This document shows, in pieces, positions 1 to 10,500 of a stretch of DNA of 64,000 nt (positions are counted from its first letter, which is position 1; each line of letters begins with the position of its first letter). The position numbers and the translations under genes are program-made. The stretch comes from Theristus sp. LFF4_11 (taxonomy: Eukaryota > Nematoda > Chromadorea > Monhysterida > Xyalidae). The notes beneath the pieces were generated by a model. The model ran no database searches and was not told the origin of the DNA. It saw only the letters and a list, made by a program, of their open reading frames with translations. The DNA is taken from contig JASANC010004932.1 in the NCBI GenBank assembly GCA_030248135.1, forward strand, positions 62,001 through 126,000, in the 5' to 3' direction.

Positions 1-1748
1 GAACGCGCCATCGCTGACATGGAGGCGCAACAGCAGCAGCAGTGCTGTCGGACTGAGCAAACGCAGCAATCGGTGGGTTGTGGCCGTGTGGTGACTTTGG
101 GAAAAAGGCGTCACAACTTGCTTGAATCTGCGAATAAATAGACCATCACATGTGTGGAATGAAAGTTCTCAATAAATTAAAATTATCAGGAAGCTGTCTG
201 TTGGAAATGGGTTTCCGAACTACATGCTGTTCAAACAGTTTTTGTCGGAGTTTCCTGCTTTTTAGCGAACTAAAATGCAATTGAATGGAAAATGTTTTGC
301 GTATTGCGTTTGCTTGAAAACCACTTGTCTGTCGAGCCATTCGAAAAAGCCTGCACACACAACGGTTTTTGGAACGGGTGTTTTCTTTTTGCAGGAACGA
401 GCGAGCGGCGCTTCAATTGGCAGTGAGCGTTCCGCAGTCGAACCGAGAGCGACGGCGTCTGCTGCCAGCAATGGCGCCGTTTGTGAAGCGAACCAGAAAC
501 TGCAAAAGCAAAACGAGGCCACGGCTGAAAACGCGCAGAGGGCAAACCAAAGCACCGCTGCTTATGCCAGTGCAAATGTTCGTATTGTTTTCATTTGTTT
601 CTTCTGTCTTGTCTTGACTAGTTGATGCTTCAGACCCGATCAGGAAATTTGTTGTGAATCACGAGTCAATCAATCGTATTTAGTACGGTCGAAACTCGGA
701 AACATGCACATTCTGGCCGTTGAATCTGACAGAACCTTTGATTGTATAGTATTGAACTGCTTTGACTAATCAGGGGACGGAATTCAAAAAGAGCCAATCA
801 AGCAGCTGACTGCTGATTGCCTAAACACGTGCATTCATTCATTTTTTTGTCAGTCGGCCGCCATGCTGGCGTTGGTGGAGGTGTGTCGTCAGGAGCAGTC
901 GGTGCATCACGAGCTGCAAGCGACCAACGCCAACATTCTGCGACTCAGCGGTCTGCTGCAGGACGCGTTGGACACAAAGGATCGAGTTCGTCTTACTCAC
1001 CCTGCATAATTTCGTTACTGCGAAACTGTAAAACTGTAGTCTGTGTGCGCGCATAGTTGTTCCAGAGCCGAGGGGTTGGGGGGGTGGCGATATAGATAGC
1101 TGGAGCAAATTTTCCAGATAGATAGCTGGAAAATTTTTTTTTTGGGGGGGGGGGCATGTGACTTTGGGGGGAGCGGTCAAAATTTTGGAAGTTGGATAGA
1201 TAGATAGCTAAAACACTGAAAAGCGATAAAAACAGCTATATAATGCTTAAAATACACTATAAATTAAGTAAACACGTATTTTACCTAAAATTAACGAAAT
1301 TTTCAAGAATTTCGAGCAAAAAAGATCAATTTTGGTCAAAATATTGACTCATTTTATGTCTTCGAAGACAAAAATTTTCAGATAGATAGCTGGCTGAGAA
1401 ATTTTTTTAGATAGATAATAGCTGAGCCGAAAAAAACCTGTTTGATAGAGATAGATTCGAATTTTTTTTTACAACTATGTGTGCGTGCATTCTGGCCAGC
1501 TGATTGGCCGCGCGTCAAGCTGAGCAGCACCAATCCGGCAGTGCAGTCAAAAGCAGCCAATCAGCAGCTGCTTGTCTATGATTGTGCAGGTCAGCTGAGA
1601 AGTCAGTGATCATATTCTAGCGTTTCGTGTTGTTTTGTTGCAGCTGATGCTTGCTGCCGGTGAACTGCAGCATGAGAAGCAAACGTTGCTGCGTCGATGC
1701 GAATCGGCCGCTGCCGAGTGCATGCCACACGACCATGCACAGTCATAA
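1..1748 (+). CDS. coiled-coil protein, 3' part (5' end outside window)
   Basis: Four exons join in frame, all at phase 0: 1-72, 395-577, 854-985 and 1644-1748, ending in TAA at 1746-1748. They give 163 residues, Gln/Glu/Ala/Leu-rich with heptad-like spacing and few Pro, for example ANQKLQKQNEATAENAQRAN and LRLSGLLQDALDTKDR, so a coiled coil is likely. Acceptors are TTTTTGCAG, TTTTGTCAG and TTGTTGCAG; two donors are GTTCGT, as in neighbouring genes. I do not recognise the family, and no catalytic motif is visible. A strong donor (GTATGT) lies just after the TAA, and exon-like stretches follow at 2399-2447 and 3081-3194, so the true C-terminus is uncertain. The N-terminus and promoter are outside the window. 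Confidence 0.6.
198..290 (+). repeat. SINE-like repeat with AT-rich tail, copy 1
   Basis: About 90 bases containing TACATGCTGTTCAAACAG, GTCGGAGTTTCCTGCTTTTT and a GCGAAATAAAAT-like end. Related copies lie at about 12290-12396 and 30311-30403; the last two run into short ATGAATG or GGATGG tails. A common 3' end followed by a simple-repeat tail is typical of non-LTR-mobilised SINEs. This copy sits in the first visible intron of the coiled-coil gene. The class is inferred and no source element is seen. Confidence 0.5.
1085..1440. repeat. degenerate GATAGATAGCTGG low-complexity tract
   Basis: The motif AGATAGATAGCTGG or a variant recurs at least six times between A/T and G runs, inside the intron before the last coiled-coil exon. 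No coding potential is seen. A decayed satellite or slippage product is likely. Confidence 0.6.
1493..1575. repeat. CCAATCAGC interspersed repeat (representative copy)
   Basis: This copy contains CAGCTGATTGGC and, about 60 bases on, GCAGCCAATCAGC, so the unit is a loose inverted repeat. Similar units lie near 785-825, 15100-15250, 19569-19700, 23520-23625, 29822-29925, 41025-41165 and 48480-48560. Nearly all are intronic and share a hyphenated palindrome of CAGCTGATTGG type with GTGCA-rich ends. A short MITE- or SINE-like family is likely; the ends are not defined here. Confidence 0.5.
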
Positions 1749-3055
1749 AGTATGTCGCGTTTGCCTCAGTGGTTTCACGTTTCGTTTCGCATGGAAGATC
1801 TGGAAGTGTGGAGCTGTTTGTTTTGCAAAATATTGGTGTGCAAAATACTGGAGAAGTTTTCCTAGCTGTGTTTGTTTGTCCTAGTTGTGGTTTCGTAATT
1901 GTTGACTTCATTATCATTGACTTTCATTATCGTGCGGGTTGTTTGTATTCTGTTTTGATGCCGTTGATTACTTCACTAGTCTTAGTTCGTGTTAGATATA
2001 ATGCTCAATCTGATTGATAACGTGATAACCTCTATTACATCTGGAGAAGGAACTTCATCTTTGTGGTGCTTTTTGTACTGTATATTTGAAATGGAAAATG
2101 CGGTCTAATATTGTCATGGTAGAACAAAGTTCAATGACAGAATAGACCAGTATCCTAATTTGTAGCGTTATTCTGGTGGCTTTTCCCTTTTTCTTTCTAA
2201 AAACGGGAAATTTTATAGTCGAATATCAAGACATATCCACGAAGCAAGGTTTATTGCAAACCGCCTGAAAACAAGAACGAACAAACAAATACATGCCAGT
2301 TGTTAGCAATTATAAAACACAATGGGTTTTTTGAAAAGTTTTGTTATGGAATCCTACAACGCGGCCAGAAAAAAAACATTTTTTGTTTTCGTTTCCAGAA
2401 CGCTTCCTGACATTCTCACGCTTTCGTCCCGCAAGCGGCTATTGTAAAGTTTAATGTAAGCTGGATTGGATGGTGAAATAAGGTGGTTTGCGTTATTGTA
2501 TAACGGTCGGTTGTGTGTGTGTGTGATGTATCGTGGTGCGATTGTATGACCGAAACTGGACATCCAGTTCCGAGTTCATGCGCGAACCGAGGTTAGATCG
2601 TGTCAAAACCAGATTCAATGCAAGAAATGTGTTTAACGATATGCAAACCACCAGAGAATGACACATGGGTTTTAGTAGATTCGTACAGAGACAACAGTGT
2701 AGCTAATCAGAAATTGGAACTGGGCAAGATATCAATTGGTTGATGTCTAGTTTCAAAGCACACATAGGTCATTATCATGGTTTCACGGTACTCAGTCGCT
2801 TCTGGCACATGTCAGGGAAGAGGTTGAGGTTGTCGCATGACCAGTGGCACATCACCGGTATTTGTTGGTCGCAGCGACCGACGCGCAACCATCCAGTGGC
2901 GAGTGACAAATGCGTGCACAATAGTGGTAGCCGTAGCGGTGACTACGGGTGCGAAATTCTCATGAGTTTTGGCTTGGTATTTCAAAAAATTACTAGCTGC
3001 TGAGTGCTGATACTGACGCATAAAATTGTTTCACAAAAGCAGTACAGTATATTTC
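1749..3055. other. AT-rich region between two genes, with one possible small exon
   Basis: No clear gene is visible. At 2399-2447 an acceptor (TTTCGTTTCCAG) precedes 16 codons ending TAA (TLPDILTLSSRKRLL). This frame would join the coiled-coil gene only if the weak donor GTCATA at 1743 were used, so it is an alternative 3' exon at best. Short open frames on both strands at 2740-3021 have no recognisable domain. Confidence 0.3.
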
Positions 3056-3264
3056 TTTAAACCTGTCAGTTTTTTTGCAGCAGAATACAGTACCCGCGGA
3101 AGCTTTTTTAATTGACGAAGAGTGGAATGAACCGGAATCGGCGTTATTGGTCGGAAACTTAAACACCATTTGTGACGATTTGTCATTTTTGTAACCCGAT
3201 CCCGTTTTTAATTTTTTTGCGCTGGCTCTGTATTAGTATTTTGCTAAAAAGGTGACAGGTTTAA
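3056..3264. mobile_element. MITE with TTTAAACCTGTCA ends, containing an exon-like frame
   Basis: The left end starts TTTAAACCTGTCA, and the right end is its complement (TGACAGGTTTAAA at 3252-3264). A second copy with the same ends lies at 49483-49678, and both carry CAGAATACAG-like sequence just inside the TIR. Within this copy, TTTTTTTGCAG (3070-3080) is followed by 37 open codons at 3081-3194 ending TAA, encoding an acidic peptide (AFLIDEEWNEPESALLVGN). It could be an exonised terminal exon of the upstream coiled-coil gene or chance. Confidence 0.55.
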
Positions 3265-3297
3265 AAATATAGTGTAGTACTGTTATCAATTTTTTTA

Positions 3298-3510
3298 AAT
3301 TCTGCTACTCAATGGGTTTGCTTGCAGACGTGAAAGGAATCGTGAAAGTTTCAATATTTTTGTGGCAGCCCAAGTGACTCGGCCCACTTTTGGGGCTCAG
3401 ATCGGCTTGCCAATTTTGAATTCCCGCGTCATGCATAAAACTGTTTACCTTCTCTATCTATGCGCGCATTGAGTCTCGTGACCAAAATAAAAGATCACGC
3501 TTGACACCAG
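3298..3510 (+). repeat. interspersed repeat ending TTTTGAATTCCCGCGTCATGC (copy 1)
   Basis: The block runs from ATTCTGCTACTCAATGG through GTGACTCGGCCC and AATTTTGAATTCCCGCGTC to ATCTATGCGCGCATTGAG. Other copies are at about 33236-33435 and 33923-34172 (both in fucosyltransferase introns), 44323-44520 (attractin intron) and a partial reverse copy at 25372-25445. The inner sequence is conserved enough to recognise a family of about 200 bases. No ORF or clear TIR is seen. Confidence 0.6.
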
Positions 3511-3518
3511 CAACTCAC

Positions 3519-4503
3519 CTCTCGCTTCTGACGTCGTGGCCGCATGCGGCGACGTCGTTTCATTCGCCTCAGTCTCAGTCTCCGTCTCCTGCGCCGTTCT
3601 ATTTCTTCGGGACTCAGCGTTGCGGCGGCGCCTGTGCGTGTGCTGAATGGTGTTACTCTTGACACGATTCTTTACAGATTTGTCAACGAGCTGACTCTAA
3701 TTGCGAACGGATTTGCGAACTTCGGGGGAATTTACGAAGCAGTATTTAGTGACCGCGTAGCTACATTGTATATGTGTTTAACACAGCTACGCGTCCCTAA
3801 CTACTGTTTCATGAATGCCGCTTTACGTTTCGTTGTTGCACGTGTCGGTGGCATTGTTATTTGGGGCTCGCTCGTTGGCGCTTCCCGTGGCGCGTTCGGT
3901 GGTGTTTCCGTCTTGCCTTCGAAATCGCTTAAACGACGAGTCGTTGCTGTTTGCGGCGCACTCTCATTCGCTCCACCTCCTAACTGGTACTTCGAACGGT
4001 CTGAAACAGCTCGTAATCTGTTTTTTTTCTGGATGGCAGGCATTTTGCAGTGTGAAAGAACTCCGCTCTCCCGGTCAAGCAGTATTGTCACTGTTCAAAA
4101 CGTTCGCTGTTCCATGTCACTGGCCTTCTACGCTGAACACATATTGTATCCTTTCGACCGGCGTCCCATCGTTCATGACCCAGCCGCCCCCTGCTGCCTG
4201 GTGCACTCCTGTCCACCAATTGACACTCGTCGAAACGAACTGGCGAAAATGTGCTGCAACAAAGAACGACACGTTTTATGTTCTCTCCCAAAAGTTTCGC
4301 CTGTTTTCACTGTTGTTTTTTTACAGCATAAAGTTCCATCAGCAGCTGTCTACCAAGCACTGCGTAGAATTCCGTCTGCGTTTGGAACGTCGTCGGCTGT
4401 CCTCCATGGTGCACGGATTTGCAAGTGGCCCATGCCTGTGACCATGATAGTTCGGCCTCATGAAACCCGTAACATTTTCCCGGTGTTACATCGTTAATGA
4501 TCC
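3519..4503 (-). CDS. C-type lectin domain and Thr-rich region of the same gene
   Basis: Exon 4325-4503 encodes CYGFHEAELSWSQAWATC, the start of a C-type lectin-like fold (aromatic residues, then WxxAxxxC). A phase-0 acceptor at 4239 continues with NWWTGVHQAAGGGWVMNDG, matching the WIG/W core. Near 4030-4090, DRESGVLSHCKMPAIQKK resembles the closing Cys region. The middle splice between these two could not be placed in phase. A Thr/Pro/Glu-rich frame follows, and an exon ending at a GTGAGT donor at 3519 encodes TETETEANETTSP, like a stalk. The MITE at 3727-3826 sits between. Calcium-binding residues of the EPN/QPD type are not evident, so sugar binding is unproven. Confidence 0.65.
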
Positions 4504-7500
4504 CTGAATTGCAAGGGTTGTGTTTCTGTGTTCTTTGCCCGACAACATGGTTGATTTTGGTTTGTTCGGTTGGCATGTGTATCCAAAATTACTCACGGCT
4601 GCATTCAGCGACAGGCCGGTCGAAAGTCTGTGCTGCGATACAGGTGATCTGTCGGTTGACAAGGTAATAACCGTCGTAACAGTGAACGTTGACGGTCGTG
4701 TTCACAGAGACGCGTCCATTTTCGGCGCCACACGACTTCACGTAGCCGTTGATGACACGCAGTCTGCTCAAGTCGCAGTCTGAAACGACACGTTCACTGT
4801 GTGTGCTTTATGAATGTCAAGCCACTAAGCGCAATTAAAAAAACGTAGATACGCATTAAAGGTGCATTCATGAAGCAGCATTTAGTGACCGCGTCGCTAT
4901 GTTTTAACACGGCTATGCGTCGTTAAATACTGTTTCATGAATGCCGCTTTAGTAAGCTGTGTCGCATTTACATCCGACGCATTTGAATGACGTCGTCGGA
5001 ACACTCCAGCCGCGTCGGCTGCCCAGGCAGGTGTTGATGCTGACTCCGTTTGCGAGCCTGTGGTTGGCGTTGCACGTCACATGCGCCACCATGACTGACG
5101 TTGACTTCACGCTGTATGACACTTCACCATTCACCACCGTGAACTTCTCACAACCTGCGTGCGGCAACACTGTCGGCACAGAAGAACCAGCAACAAAAAC
5201 AAAACTTTCCGTCGTTCTGCCTGATCAACGTTGCTTACAACGAGCCGTTTTATCAAAAATGCGCGTTTTCGGTGCAGAACGCTGCTTCACTGACCTGGGT
5301 CGCAGGTGGGCGGCGACGTGTGCCATTGGCCGTTTGGCGAGCAGCACATGTACGCACCACCACTCAGCAAGTAGCCCTCGGTGCAGCGTACTGTCAAGCA
5401 CTCGCCGGCCAGCACGTGCGTTGATAACGGTGCAGCATTGGCAATCGAGGGCACTGCGCAACCTGCAATGCCAGCGTTCGCTAGCGTTGACATTCCGTTT
5501 AGAGTGGTGAGAACCGCAATTAACTGTCGCTGGTGCCACTTACGTGCCACGCATTTCCAGTCTTCAATGGCGCACTTTCTCGCGCCGCACAGCGTTCCGT
5601 TGCTGCATTGAAACCGGAGACCAGTTTCCCGTATTCGTCTCGTGGTGACGTCATACAGCACATACGGCGGCAAACAACTGATCACCACGTGTTCGCCGTT
5701 GGTGATCGGCCATTGGCCTTGGGAGATTTTTAATTCTCCGTTTTCGAGTATCGGTCTTGGACAGGCTGAAATGGTTTAGAGCCCCGCTCTGTTCGGTTCA
5801 TTCAAGGTGAAGGTGGAAATAGAAAAACCGGAGCAGCTGACTTTTCTCACAGGTCGGCGCGTTCAGCCAACCGTCAGCGGCGCATTTCACATTGGCGTCA
5901 CCAATCAACGTGTAGCCGTCGACGCAGTGCACGGTCACAATAGTGTTGATCACAAACAGGTCGCCGCCGTACGGCGTTGAGGGCACAACGTTGCCGTTTG
6001 GAATGGTCAATGGCGTGCAACCTGGAATGGCAGAGCGTGCCATTGATTTTATCACTGTCAATTCTGCAGTTCCGTGGCGCAAGTTTCTGCGGCACGTTTG
6101 TGCAGAAGTGTCAATGTGCCGTGGTTGCATTCCCTACCTTTCACGCACGCCAGCGTCCGACTCCAGGTGTTGTGTGCGACGCACGTTCGCACGCGGTGCA
6201 CGACCGCCGTGTAGCCGCTGTTGCACGTCAACGTCTGTGTGCCCATCAGCAGGACGCGTTGATTGACGCTCATTGTGTACGTCACTTGTCCGTTTGGAAT
6301 CTCGACCATTGGACAACCTGCACATGTTTCACAATCACCTCCGTTCACCATGTTCATCCACCGTTGTACCGCGTTAGCCTATTGTCTGTGCGCTCGGAAA
6401 CTCGAGCCCCACCTAGGGGTGAATAGGCACTTAACGACAGAAAACTCGATGGGCGCTCTACTCAATGGCGTTCTCTACGCTTCTCAGGGTTAGCCCTGGC
6501 TAAAAACATCGCCCCAACAACAACAACGCAGCAAGCGACTAACTTGCACTGCACTTCACCGGACCACTGCATACGGAGCCCGTTTCGTCCGTGAACACCC
6601 AGGAGCCGTCTTGGCACATCGCATACATGGAGCTGTTCGCCACGTAGCCCTTCAATGTTAAAAATCACTTCAAAACACAAACGGAAGGTTTTGACGCCCC
6701 GCATGAGAACCACACGAATATTGTCCTCCAGGCGTTTTTGTTGGCCGAATCCTGGGAGAAACTGGGCGTTTAGCTATACACTAGTGCTGTGAAGCAAACC
6801 GCGCGCAGTATTTGCCTGCGAAACAGTCTGACATGCAGCACGTATTTCTGTACCCATAAGCCAGAACGTAACAACATGCTTAAACATGTATCTATGTACA
6901 ATACCTGTTCACAAGCCAATGTGACGTTCTCTCCATGTGCTATAGTCTCCGTGGTTTTGCCGACGACAACGACGTTTTCCAGTTGCAGCGTACTTATTCG
7001 GCAAACTGCATGTCGGTTTCAGCGTTTTTTTTGTGTGAGGTTTTATTTTGTTGCAGTTGGTTAAGCACGTGCACGCTTTTCACCTGCCCTGCGATCATTT
7101 TTGACCCAAATGAAACAACGAGCTCCTCGAATTCTTTACGGAACGCGTTTGGGAATACAAATAACAATTTTTTATGAGTTAAACAGGTTTTACATTGATT
7201 TGCGATCAGGCAACCAAAGATGCTGAAAATCAAGGCCGTGTTTTCTTGTCTAATCCAAAGGCCGCAAAGCAAATGGAAACGAGCGTTGCTGTGTTTTTGG
7301 AGTTTGGAATACAAACTGAGTGACCTCTGTCACATCGCCCCAATTGACCCGGACTCCAACTGCCACTCGTGCAGACCATCCTGTCCGCACCGACACGACT
7401 CCGCCCCTCGTTGCAGGTCAACTGCACCGTGCCACCAACGAGCACGATACGCGTTAGGCCGAGTGTTGTGATGTTGCTAATTTGAACGGCGCCCCCATCA

Positions 7501-10500
7501 ACAGTCGTTGCAAAGTCGACAACGCAATCTGGTGACGTTAAGAAATTGAGGAAGCTTGTGTCAGTGAACCATAGTTTCTGTTGCATTTATTGTTCCGCTG
7601 GACGCATTGAAAACTTATTGCTGCTTGGTGTATGCGTTTTTCGGAGGCTGAAGTGCCACGTTTTGCTACACTCACAGCGAACGCATTGCGGTGTCCGAGT
7701 GAACTCGAACTTGTTGTCAGCCGCGCAAATGCCACTGTCGTCGCCAGTGTTCGTGAATCCGTCGTCGCATTGAATGAATATGCGGTGTCCAATCGGTACC
7801 CATTGCCCGGTGGCACCAAAGTGTACTTGTGCGTTTGGTAAAGTGTACGTCGTATCACATCCTGAATATCATTTCCATATTGTATTCAGTAACTGCAGAG
7901 ATAGCGATCATCGAAATGGGAATAGAGACAATCGAATCGAAACGATGTTCATGTTATAGTGACACCGTTCATATTTTCGGATATTAGCTAAAGCTAATGC
8001 AAGGGCTATTTGCTATAAGCTATGTGCAAACTCAATATTGGAACTTCAAAATCCGTTTTCTTCTTCTGACCTTGTTGGCATTCCAGCTGACCGTCACTAA
8101 AGATCCAGCTGCCGAACGTGCATTTGGCCGTTCCAGAGTCTTTCTGCACGCCATTCACTGTCATCTGGTATGGTGCGGTGCACGTAAAACTTTCAACTTG
8201 GCCGCATATAAATGTGCTCCCAGTTGTCTGCGCAATATGCGGAATTGGCGGCGGCCCACAGGCTGTGTTGATAAGAAGTCAAAGCTACGTTTTTGATCAA
8301 GGCATCGCAAAATGTAACATGCAGAACACAAATTGGTGGATAATACATTTTTGAAAAATGAAACTGACGTGCAATGCAAGTGTACGTGTTTTGAGAGTCC
8401 AACACGTCCGGTGTCCACCTGCTACTGATGCACTCGATTGACTGCAAAAATGAGTGTACAATTCGCATCAACTGTTGTTTCGAAGCAAAATCTAATCAAT
8501 CACAATCGAACGATTTCATTGGTTGGTTTGCCGTCGCATTCGTGTGTCGTGTGGCCTGCATCGCATTTGATTTGCGCCTGGGTGCCGTTCCTCGGTGAGT
8601 CATCGCCAATGTATTGACCGTTGACTACTCGCACCTGTGGACAGGCTGGAACACAACCGATTATGAACATCACAGCTGTGGCTTATGGGTATGATGGAAC
8701 GCCATGATGTTATGGAATGTTTACAATTACATTGTACTGTATATATAACGATTGAAGAAACTAACGACTTATGCAAATGTCTTTTCCCGCGCAATCCCAA
8801 CTCCCTTGCCGGCACGTGCATGTTTCAATCTGAAGTGTGAATAAAATAGGACAGCCACTTAAACGACTGAATACAATCAGTTCACGAAATTAAGAAGAAA
8901 ACATACATTTGCGTGGTAGTTCGAAAAACATGAAACTCGACAAGTCACGCCATCCTCATACAGGTCTGACAAGCAGCTGAGTGCTCCATTGTCAATTGGT
9001 AGATCGGGACAAACTGTGCGAAGGAAAGCTTTTCTTTTGTAAATGTAAATTTATTAATGTTATTCTCATGAGCATAGTCTTTGTTGAACTCATGTTCATT
9101 TTAATAGTTCTGCGAAAGCATTATGTCTAAAAAATCTTTTCGTACCGTTGACGCATTCGATTTGCTTGTCCCACACCCCGCCGGTGTCGCCAGGCCCCGC
9201 TATGCACGTAGCCTTCGGGCCTGGTTTTGGTTTCATGTTGTTCAGGCAAGTAACCGTGGCGACCGTGTTGACCGGGAAGTACTTCACTCGTACCTTCGCA
9301 TACGGACAGACGTAGACAGGCGGATTCGCGTTGGCAACTTGAAGCGCACTGCAGGACGCTGTAGTGGAAGGAAGTGGTGCGATTTATGAAATTGCTTACG
9401 GCACCATTTATGTTGTTGATATTCCCATGTTTGCGTACATTATTATGGCATGTTATAAACATTGTCTGTTGAACTCACGTTCGCACGTGGTTTCGTTTTC
9501 GTTTTGTGACTGATCATTGTCCCAAGTGCCTCGCCAGCTCGGGCCACACTGGCATCGGTACCACGGCTCCATATTTATACATTCCAGACCCGGACTTGAA
9601 CATGCTCCTTGCCAACATTCATTTACATCTGGAAAAAATTATTTTAAACTTTTTCTAAAACACCTGCATCCGCTGAAACACAATCTCAGAAGCCTACCAA
9701 TGCAGTTCTGCGATCCGACGCCTTTGTAGCCGGCCTTGCAATGGCAGCCGTAGCGGGTTCCCGCGAAGCTGTTCTCGCGATCGTTTCGACAGAATGCGTA
9801 CTCGTGACAGTTGTGTTGGCACAAATCGCATTCATGCTTGTCTACACATTGCAGTGTAAACCTATTATTTCTGTTGAATGTTTTTTACAGGGACTAACTA
9901 GGTCAACTTCGTACCAACACAAGTGAAATCGGAGTCGCCTTCGGCTCCGAGCCACTGTGTCACGTAGGACAGCATACATCGACAGCTCTCCTGGCCGTCT
10001 TCTCGCACATAACAGGACGCTTTGCCCTTCGCGTTCGGGTGTTTCTTATTGCATTTGGAAGATTTCTCTTTGTTTGCTAGCCTCCATCCGGGGTCTGACG
10101 GGCTCATGTTCGATGGGCATTGTTTGTCTGAATTGTAAAAATATGATTCATATTGTATGTCTTTATTAACATTAAAAACTGGGGAAGGGTTGGCAGGGGA
10201 AATATTGCTGAAAGGCAGTGCAGAAAACCGGCTTTACTGCAATTTTTGTTTTTTTGTTTGTTTTTAAGTTTCAATTGCTTGATTTCATTTTATTGTTGAA
10301 CACAATGACAAATTACTTTGCTTATTGTGTCCGTACTGCGAATTCTGCAGCGAGTTACCATGGAATATCAGTTTCAGAGGGGACACTAATTTTCAATTTA
10401 CAGTACGAAAGAGTGCTGAGAAGACAATCGCCAGTAACGCTGTTTTCCCCTTCTTGTATTTAAAAAAGTAAATTCTGCCGACCACATTGAAAACGCACAG

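Noticed and set aside
2740..3021. Overlapping open frames on both strands, considered as the 3' end of the lectin gene
   Set aside because: No splice sites in phase, no TM or conserved residues; left unassigned.
3544..4497. 317-codon plus-strand open frame
   Set aside because: It runs antisense through the lectin exons and a MITE; the minus strand carries the recognisable C-type lectin motifs and splice sites.
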